A stretch of 64,000 bases of DNA from contig NZ_SPUI01000008.1 in assembly GCF_004522095.1 (NCBI RefSeq), forward strand, positions 95,860 to 159,859, given 5' to 3'. The DNA is from Nocardioides sp. 503. GTDB taxonomy: Bacteria > Actinomycetota > Actinomycetes > Propionibacteriales > Nocardioidaceae. Both the position numbers and the translations under genes were made by a program. Numbering within the stretch: the first letter of the stretch is position 1; each line of letters opens with the position of its first letter. Below, one piece after another: positions 55,818 through 64,000 of the stretch. Below the pieces are notes generated by a model that was not told the origin of the DNA, did no database searches, and saw nothing but the letters and a program-made list of their open reading frames with translations.

Positions 55818-56636
55818 CTAGCGGACGCGCTCCAGCAGCCGGACGGCGTCGTGGGGCGCGAAGCCCTTGGCGTCGTTGTCGAAGTAGACGTGGACGTCCT
55901 CGCCGCCCTCCGCCCACGCGCGGCACTTCTCCGCCCAGGAGTCGAGGGCCGCGTCGCTGTAGCCGCTCGTGTAGAGCTCGGCGTCGCCGTGCAGGCGCAC
56001 GTAGCGGTGGTCGCTGGTGCGCTCCTCCACGTGCGGCCAACGGCCGGCGGTGTCGGCGACCACGCAGGCGACGTCGTGCTCGCGCAGCAGCGCGTAGGCC
56101 TCGGGGGTGCAGAAGGACGCGCTGCGGAACTCCAGGGCGTGCCGAAGCGGCCGGTCGGCGTCGGCCTTCGTCAGTGCCCGGTCCTCGGCGACCTTCTCGT
56201 CGTGCTTCCCGGCGAGCGCGGCGGCCTCGGCGGTGGTGCGCGGCAGCTGCGCGAAGAAGCCGCGCAGGCGCTCCGCGTCGTAGGGCAGGTTCTCGGGGAG
56301 CTGCCACAGCAGTGGTCCGAGCTTCGGTCCCAGGGCGAGCACCCCCGAGGCGAAGAAGTTGGCGAGGGGGGCCTCGACGTCGCGCAGCTTCTTCATGTGC
56401 GTGATGTAGCGCCCGCCCTTGACCGCGAAGACGAAGTCGTCCGGGGTCTGGTCGCGCCAGGCGGCGTACGACGTGGGGCGCTGCAGGGAGTAGAAGGAGC
56501 CGTTGATCTCGATGGACGTCATCCGCTCGGCGGCGTACTCGAGCTCACGGCGCTGCACGAGACCCCGTGGGTAGAAGTCACCGCGCCAGCCGGCGTAGGT
56601 CCAGCCGGAGATGCCCACCCGCACGCGCCCCGCCAT
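55818..56636 (-). CDS. DUF72 family protein
   Basis: A 272-residue TIM-barrel protein of the DUF72 (YecE) family. It starts with RVRVGISGWTYAGWRGDFYP and contains MTSIEINGSFYSLQ, FAVKGGRYITHMKKLRD and VYFDNDAKGFAPHDA. The biochemical role is unknown. ATG 56636 lies 8 nt from GGGTAC, so leaderless under the stress-type promoter. Confidence 0.88.
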   Translation of the reverse strand: MAGRVRVGISGWTYAGWRGDFYPRGLVQRRELEYAAERMTSIEINGSFYSLQRPTSYAAWRDQTPDDFVFAVKGGRYITHMKKLRDVEAPLANFFASGVLALGPKLGPLLWQLPENLPYDAERLRGFFAQLPRTTAEAAALAGKHDEKVAEDRALTKADADRPLRHALEFRSASFCTPEAYALLREHDVACVVADTAGRWPHVEERTSDHRYVRLHGDAELYTSGYSDAALDSWAEKCRAWAEGGEDVHVYFDNDAKGFAPHDAVRLLERVR

Positions 56637-56644
56637 GCGGCCCG

Positions 56645-56670
56645 GTACCCGGCCCGGGGCGCGTCGATGC
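56645..56670 (-). promoter_or_regulatory. stress-sigma promoter of the DUF72 gene
   Basis: Leftwards: GCAT (56670-56667), 16 nt, GGGTAC (56650-56645), 8 nt, ATG 56636. Confidence 0.72.
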
Positions 56671-56674
56671 CGGG

Positions 56675-56700
56675 GTTTGCCGCTCCCCGCTGAGGGGCAC
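56675..56700 (+). promoter_or_regulatory. stress-sigma promoter of the metallo-hydrolase gene
   Basis: GTTT (56675-56678), 16 nt, GGGCAC (56695-56700). This one has the classical GTTT -35. The leader of about 20 nt contains GGGAGGA before ATG 56729. Confidence 0.7.
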
Positions 56701-56728
56701 CCAGGCGTTCCGCCACCGGGAGGACACC

Positions 56729-57550
56729 ATGACCCCTGCCATGACCCCCGCCTCGCTCGAGTTCATCGGGACCGCCACGACCCTGCTGCGGCTGGGGCCG
56801 TTCACGCTGCTCACCGACCCCAACTTCCTGCACCGGGGCCAGCGCGCCTACCTGGGCAAGGGACTGGTCACCAAGCGCCTCACGGAGCCCTCGCGGCAGC
56901 CGAGCGACCTGCCCGACCTGCACGCCGTCCTGCTCTCGCACCTGCACGGCGACCACTTCGACCGCATCGCGCGGCGTGAGCTCGACCGCGACCTGCCGGT
57001 GCTCACCACACCGGCGGCGAGCCGCAAGCTGGGGACCTGGGGGTTCGCCGGCGCCCACGGGATGAGCACCTGGGAGAGCGTCGAGCTCGAGGAGGCGGGG
57101 ATGCGCCTGCGCGTCACCTCGGTGCCCGGCACGCACGCTCCCCGGGTGGCGCGCCACGTGCTCCCCCCGGTGATGGGGTCCGTGCTCGAGCTCGACGACG
57201 GGACGGGCGGCCCGCCGTTCCGCCTCTACGTCACCGGGGACACCCTCTTCCGGCCGTGGCTGCGCGAGGTCGTGGACCGCACCGGCCCGCTGGACGCCGC
57301 CGTCGTCCACCTCGGCGGCACCCGGGTGCTGGGACTGCTGGTCACGATGGACGGCGACCAGGGCGCCGACCTCGTGCAGCTGCTGGCGCCGGGTGTCACG
57401 GTGCCGGTGCACCACGACGACTACACGGTGTTCAGGTCGCCCCGCTCGGACTTCCTGGAGGCGTGCCGCAGCCGGGGCCTGGGCACCCAGGTCCGGACCG
57501 TCGAGCGCGGAGGCGTGGTGGACCTGCGCCCGACGTACGGCGCAGGCTAG
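56729..57550 (+). CDS. metallo-beta-lactamase fold hydrolase (UlaG/NAPE-PLD-like)
   Basis: A 273-residue MBL-fold enzyme. The metal site is HLHGDHFD at residues 71-78, preceded by LTDPNFLHRG, then LYVTGDTLF (about 165-173) and VPVHHDDYTVF (about 225) as later ligands. Related to the lactonase/NAPE-PLD branch that acts on phosphodiester or lactone substrates. It shares a divergent promoter region with the DUF72 gene. Confidence 0.85.
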   Translation: MTPAMTPASLEFIGTATTLLRLGPFTLLTDPNFLHRGQRAYLGKGLVTKRLTEPSRQPSDLPDLHAVLLSHLHGDHFDRIARRELDRDLPVLTTPAASRKLGTWGFAGAHGMSTWESVELEEAGMRLRVTSVPGTHAPRVARHVLPPVMGSVLELDDGTGGPPFRLYVTGDTLFRPWLREVVDRTGPLDAAVVHLGGTRVLGLLVTMDGDQGADLVQLLAPGVTVPVHHDDYTVFRSPRSDFLEACRSRGLGTQVRTVERGGVVDLRPTYGAG

Positions 57551-57680
57551 AGGGCGCCGACCGGAGGTGGGGTGACCGGACGCCCCGTCGCAGGGCCGGT
57601 CGAGGGTGCGCATGGTGTCCGGCTGGCAGCCGTGCCGGACTCCGCGACGCCGCCCGCAGATCCGCCGCGGACCCTGCGCG

Positions 57681-57884
57681 CTACTTGGAGGGCTGCGGGG
57701 TCTTGCAGTCGATCTTGGGGTTGACGCCGACGTAGTTGAGCGGTCCCGCGACGATCGTCAGTGCCGTGTCGCCGAAGCTCTTGCAGCTGACCTCGCGGTC
57801 GTCGCCGAAGTACCCGCGCTGGAACGCCGCGGCGGCGCCGATCACCAGCCACACGACGACGAGAGTTCCGATCAAGCCCTTCAT
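57681..57884 (-). CDS. 67-residue membrane-anchored protein
   Basis: A small protein with one N-terminal hydrophobic helix (about 3-22) and a short external domain with two cysteines (VSCKSFGD, KIDCKTPQ), possibly disulfide-bonded. GGAG is close to ATG 57884. Unknown function. A short hairpin (CCTCCG with CGGAGG, 57912-57927) separates it from the kinase operon. Confidence 0.65.
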   Translation of the reverse strand: MKGLIGTLVVVWLVIGAAAAFQRGYFGDDREVSCKSFGDTALTIVAGPLNYVGVNPKIDCKTPQPSK

Positions 57885-57940
57885 GACGATCTCCTAGCCT
57901 CGGGTCCCGAGCCTCCGAGGGCGGAGGCCGAGCCGTCACC

Positions 57941-60738
<2,798 letters not shown>

Positions 60739-60739
<1 letters not shown>

Positions 60740-62121
60740 CAGACGGCTCCGGCGATCTTGTAGTCGCCGTCGGTGCCCACGAGCTCCAGCGTGACGAACT
60801 CCGTCTTCGCACCGTTGTCCTCGTGGACGTAGCGGTAGGTGTAGCTGACGGTCATGGCCGCGGGGTCCGCACTGACGTCCAGCACCTCGACGTCGCTGAC
60901 CTTGCCCCAGAAGTCCGCGTAGTCCTTGCTCCGTTCCTGGTACTCAGGCGTGAGCAGCTCGAACCCCCGGTCCGGGTCGGCGCTGGCGATGCCCGGGTAG
61001 CTGCGGCCGAACACCTCCATCCCGGCGGCGGTGACCTTCGGCGTGCTGGGCGGGGGGTCGCTGGGCGTGGAGGAGGTGGTGCCTGCGCCGGGCGCCTCGC
61101 CCCTCTCGTCGTCGGGGCCGAACACCACCGCCAGAGCGATCACCGAGCCCAGGACGAGCACGGCCAGGACGACCAGGACCGGCAGGAGCCTGCTGGGACG
61201 TCGCGCCGCGCGAGCGCCGGTGGCGGCGGCCGCGGAGGTGGGGGGCGCCGACATGACCTGGGTCGAGGAGTCGCTCGTGGCAGCCACGGGGGCGGCCGCG
61301 CGGCGCCGCCCTACGGGCCGGGGCGCGGTGGCGTGCGGACCGGCGCGCAGGAAGTCCACGACCTGCCGCATCGACCACCGGTCCTGGGGGTCGAGCGTCA
61401 TGCTCGACTCCAGCAGCGGCGCCAGCCACCCCGCTGCCGCGCCGAGGCGAGGCGGTTCCTCGTGGACGATGCGGTAGAGCCCGCCGATGACGTTGTCACC
61501 GATGTCGTACGGCGGTCGCCCCGCGAGGGCGTGGAAGAGGGTGGCCCCCAGCGACCACACGTCGCTGCGGTCGGAGGCCAGCCGGCCGGAGGCGACCTCG
61601 GGGGAGATGTAGGCGGGGGAGCCGGTGACCAGTCCGGTCTGCGTCAAGGACGCGTCGGCCTCGGCGCGGGCGATGCCGAAGTCGGAGAGCTTCACCTGGC
61701 CCTCGGGGGTCACGAGCATGTTGGACGGCTTGACGTCGCGGTGCACGATCCCCGCCTCGTGCGCGGCGGCGAGCGCGTCGGCGGCCTGCACGACGATCTG
61801 CGCCGCCTGGTCCACCGGCAGCGCCCCGCGGGCACGGACGAGCTCGGCGAGCGTGCTCCCCTCGACGTACTCCATGACCAGCCACTGGGCCTGGTCCTCG
61901 TCGACGAGGTCGAAGACGGCGACCACGTGCGGGTGGTTGAGGCGGGCGGCGAGCCGCGCCTCCCGCTCGGCGCGGAGGAGGTCGGGACTGCTCCCGCCGG
62001 GCGCCATCCCGATGCGCTTGAGCGCGACGGGTCGCCCGAGGACCTCGTCGCGACCGAGCCACACCGCGCCCATCCCGCCTCGACCGATCTCGCGGTCGAG
62101 TGAGTACCTGCCTGCGATCAC
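60739..62121 (-). CDS. Ser/Thr protein kinase (PknB-like, membrane anchored)
   Basis: A 460-residue Hanks-type kinase. The glycine loop is IGRGGMGAVW (12-21), catalytic lysine K35, HRDVKPSN (HRD 127-129) and DFG (SDFGIAR). A basic linker leads to a membrane helix (about 310-335), then an external domain of about 120 residues resembling an NTF2/SnoaL-like fold, rather than PASTA repeats. GTG 62121 follows an AGGAGGA site; longer starts are rejected. Cotranscribed with the hybrid histidine kinase. Confidence 0.93.
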
Positions 62122-62233
62122 ACGTCCTCCTCCGACCGCAAGGGTAGTCAGTAACCCGGTGGGCGTCCCACCGACCGATGCGGCAGGCTGGGGGAGGCCG
62201 AGAACGGCCCTTCCCGACCCCGAAAGGCCGACC

Positions 62234-63505
62234 GTGAGCATCGACCCCACTCTCCTCGACGACCTCGAGTGGCGCGGCCTGATCGCGCACTCGACGGACC
62301 TCGACGCGCTGCGCGAGGCGTTCACCACCGGGAGCGTGCGTTTCTACGTCGGCTTCGACCCCACCGCACCGAGCCTGCACATGGGCAACCTCCTGCAGAT
62401 CCTCACCGCACGCCGCCTGCAGCAGGCCGGCCACACGCCGTACGCCCTGGTGGGCGGCGCCACCGGGATGATCGGCGACCCGCGCGACTCCGGGGAGCGC
62501 ACCCTCAACTCCACCGAGACCGTCGCCGAGTGGGTGCAGCGCGTCCGGCGCCAGATCGAGCCGTTCCTGTCCTTCGAGGGCGACAACGCCGCCACGATGG
62601 TCAACAACCTGGACTGGACCGCGGGGCTCTCGACCATCGACTTCCTGCGCGACATCGGCAAGCACTTCCCCGTCAACCGGATGCTGGCCCGCGACACGGT
62701 GAAGCGCCGGCTGGAGGCCGGGGGGATCAGCTACACCGAGTTCAGCTACATCCTGCTGCAGTCCATGGACTTCCTCAGCCTGTTCCGCGAGCACGGCGTG
62801 ACGCTGCAGTTCGGCGGCTCCGACCAGTGGGGCAACATCACCGGCGGAGCCGAGCTGATCCGCCGCGCGGAGGGGGCCACGGTCCACGCCTTCGCCACGC
62901 CGCTGGTCACCAAGGCGGACGGCACCAAGTACGGCAAGACCGAGGGCGGGGCCCTGTGGCTCGACCCCGAGATGATGTCGCCCTACGCCTTCCACCAGTT
63001 CTGGCTCAACGCCGAGGACGAGAAGGTGCCCGAGCTCCTGCGGCTGCTGACGTTCCTCCCGCGCGAGGAGATCGAGGCCCTCGAGGCCCGGCACGCCGAG
63101 AAGCCGTTCCTGCGGGAGGGCCAACGGGTGCTGGCCGACGAGGTCACGAGCCTGGTCCACGGCGCCGAGGAGACCGAGCAGGCCAAGGCAGCCGCCGCGG
63201 CACTCTTCGGCGGTGGCGAGCTGAGCGCGCTCAGCGGCGCCACGCTCGGCGCGGCGCTGCGCGAGGCCGGCGTGGTCCGGGTGCCCGCCGGCGAGCTGCC
63301 CACCGTCGTGGACCTGCTCGTGGACACCGGGCTCGCCAAGAGCAAGGGAGAGGCGCGGCGCACCATCGCCGAGGGCGGCGCCTACCTCAACAACCAACGC
63401 GTCGAGGACCCCGAGGCACGGCCCACCGCCGACGACGTGGTCGGCGGCGCCTGGCTGGTGCTGCGCCGCGGCAAGAAGAAGTTCGCCGGCGTCCACGTCG
63501 GATGA
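62234..63505 (+). CDS. tyrS: tyrosyl-tRNA synthetase
   Basis: A 423-residue class I synthetase. The HIGH-type motif is HMGN (from H49). The KMSKS loop is replaced by KYGKT at 232-236, usual for this TyrRS subfamily (KFGKT). LQFGGSDQWGNIT and an S4 RNA-binding domain at the C-terminus (about 355-420) complete it. GTG 62234 follows AAAGG. Located directly upstream of the rRNA operon promoter. Confidence 0.96.
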   Translation: MSIDPTLLDDLEWRGLIAHSTDLDALREAFTTGSVRFYVGFDPTAPSLHMGNLLQILTARRLQQAGHTPYALVGGATGMIGDPRDSGERTLNSTETVAEWVQRVRRQIEPFLSFEGDNAATMVNNLDWTAGLSTIDFLRDIGKHFPVNRMLARDTVKRRLEAGGISYTEFSYILLQSMDFLSLFREHGVTLQFGGSDQWGNITGGAELIRRAEGATVHAFATPLVTKADGTKYGKTEGGALWLDPEMMSPYAFHQFWLNAEDEKVPELLRLLTFLPREEIEALEARHAEKPFLREGQRVLADEVTSLVHGAEETEQAKAAAAALFGGGELSALSGATLGAALREAGVVRVPAGELPTVVDLLVDTGLAKSKGEARRTIAEGGAYLNNQRVEDPEARPTADDVVGGAWLVLRRGKKKFAGVHVG

Positions 63506-63654
63506 CCCCTGAGGACCCCTCAGATGTCGGTCATGTGAACGCCGGATTGCGGGGCTCCTGACCGGTCGGGAGTGGCGCGTGGGACGCAGCTCCACTGCCA
63601 CACCCCCTCTGACCTGCGAAAACACAATTGTGGTCCGGCTCACCCCCACCCGAT

Positions 63655-63682
63655 TTGTGCTCGGCGCCAGGAGTCCTCTAAT
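63655..63682 (+). promoter_or_regulatory. rRNA operon promoter
   Basis: TTGTGC (63655-63660), 16 nt, TCTAAT (63677-63682): the best housekeeping-type promoter in the interval, about 330 bases before the window end. Confidence 0.6.
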
Positions 63683-63699
63683 GTTCTGGATGTCGCCAG

Positions 63700-64000
63700 G
63701 TGCGGCGGGAAGCAAGACCGAGAGGTCGGGCTTCCGGCCCCGGTGACCATCTTCTTCACACTCTCACCGGGTGGCACGACCGCGACCATGTCGCAGTCGG
63801 AATCCCGGGCCGACGACGTGTGCGAAGTAAAGCTCCAACAGATCAGCCCCAGGCTGGCCCTCATCGGGTCGTGTCAGGTGTGCGTCTGATACTTGAGAAC
63901 TCAACAGTGTGTCATAGTCGATGAATTAGTTTGTATGCCCTATGTCTGATGACTTGGGTTTGTTTTTTCGGCAATAATGATTCTGGCAATTGTCAGTTTT
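63700..64000 (+). ncRNA. 5' leader of the rRNA operon (partial, 16S outside the window)
   Basis: The segment with CTTGAGAACTCAACAGTGTG (63892-63911) is the characteristic actinobacterial rRNA leader and processing or antitermination region. The AT-rich end with T-runs follows, as usual before 16S rRNA. The mature 16S start is not reached. Confidence 0.75.

Larger units (their letters stand above)
63506..64000 (+). other. interval after tyrS: rRNA operon promoter region and leader
   Basis: About 500 bases with no convincing gene. The first 100 hold weak hairpins after tyrS (CTGAGG with CCTCAG near 63509-63523). The rest is the promoter and leader of an rRNA operon. Base composition falls sharply after 63890, reaching AT-rich sequence at the window end. 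Confidence 0.75.

Noticed and set aside
45076..57820. Additional GGGTAC hexamers on the reverse strand at 45079, 48178 and 57808
   Set aside because: They lie inside coding regions without a GNNT at 15-16 nt or a gene start downstream, so they serve as background rather than promoters.
63572..63924. Short frames in the rRNA leader region
   Set aside because: They cross the rRNA promoter and leader, have no ribosome site and no family resemblance.

Overview
The window is about 64 kb of very GC-rich actinobacterial chromosome. The gene families (tuberculostearate-type lipid genes, F420-dependent LLM oxidoreductase, DUF222/HNH protein, two sigma-B/F/G-type factors), the frequent GTG starts and leaderless genes, and the rRNA leader at the right end suggest a Nocardioides-like member of the Propionibacteriales. 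The genus is inference, not proof. I see no phage, transposase, integrase or CRISPR array. The backbone order era - recO - uppS - zur - glyS - dgt - dnaG matches the known order of these genes in mycobacteria.

Layout. 1-4650: end of a cytidine-deaminase-like gene, then a pair for 10-methyl branched fatty acids (tmsA, tmsB), a siderophore-interacting flavoprotein and era. 4651-31000: a roughly 26 kb accessory block between era and recO. It holds an ANTAR protein, a repeat cluster with a DUF222/HNH gene, an alcohol dehydrogenase, an epimerase, a YihY membrane protein, two septum-formation lipoproteins, a hemerythrin, a tiny LuxR regulator, an antiporter, sigma factor 1, a methyltransferase, leuA with its attenuator, four overlapping glycosyltransferase genes, a Rieske flavoprotein, a four-gene F420/flavin redox operon, sigma factor 2, and an iron redox enzyme paired with a CDGSH protein. 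31037-35399: alpha/beta hydrolase, recO, uppS and an orphan histidine kinase. 35396-38924: the zinc operon znuA-znuC-znuB-zur with two Zur boxes and a divergent monooxygenase-fold gene. 38973-49290: glyS, a lipoprotein, dusB, an SH3 cell-wall protein, a GlgC-like enzyme, dgt, a 2-hydroxyacid dehydrogenase, dnaG and tRNA-Asn. 49386-57884: DinB, PIG-L, LCP and tRNA-Met, then secreted and accessory genes. 57941-63505: a hybrid histidine kinase cotranscribed with a Ser/Thr kinase, then tyrS. 63506-64000: promoter and leader of an rRNA operon whose 16S gene lies outside the window.

Main result. Fourteen transcription units, twelve of them in the era-recO block, carry a near-identical promoter: GNNT (usually GCAT), 15-16 nt, GGG(T/C)AC. 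In nine of them the hexamer lies 8-9 nt before an ATG, so the transcripts should be leaderless. This resembles sigma-B/sigma-F promoters of Streptomyces and Mycobacterium. Two sigma factors of that family are encoded inside the block. A second signal, the palindrome CACCC(C/G)NN(C/G)GGGTG, occurs as a pair upstream of each sigma gene and once upstream of the small LuxR gene. Together these look like a self-contained stress regulon with its own regulators. Its members are mostly redox, iron, envelope-sugar and small acidic or membrane proteins.
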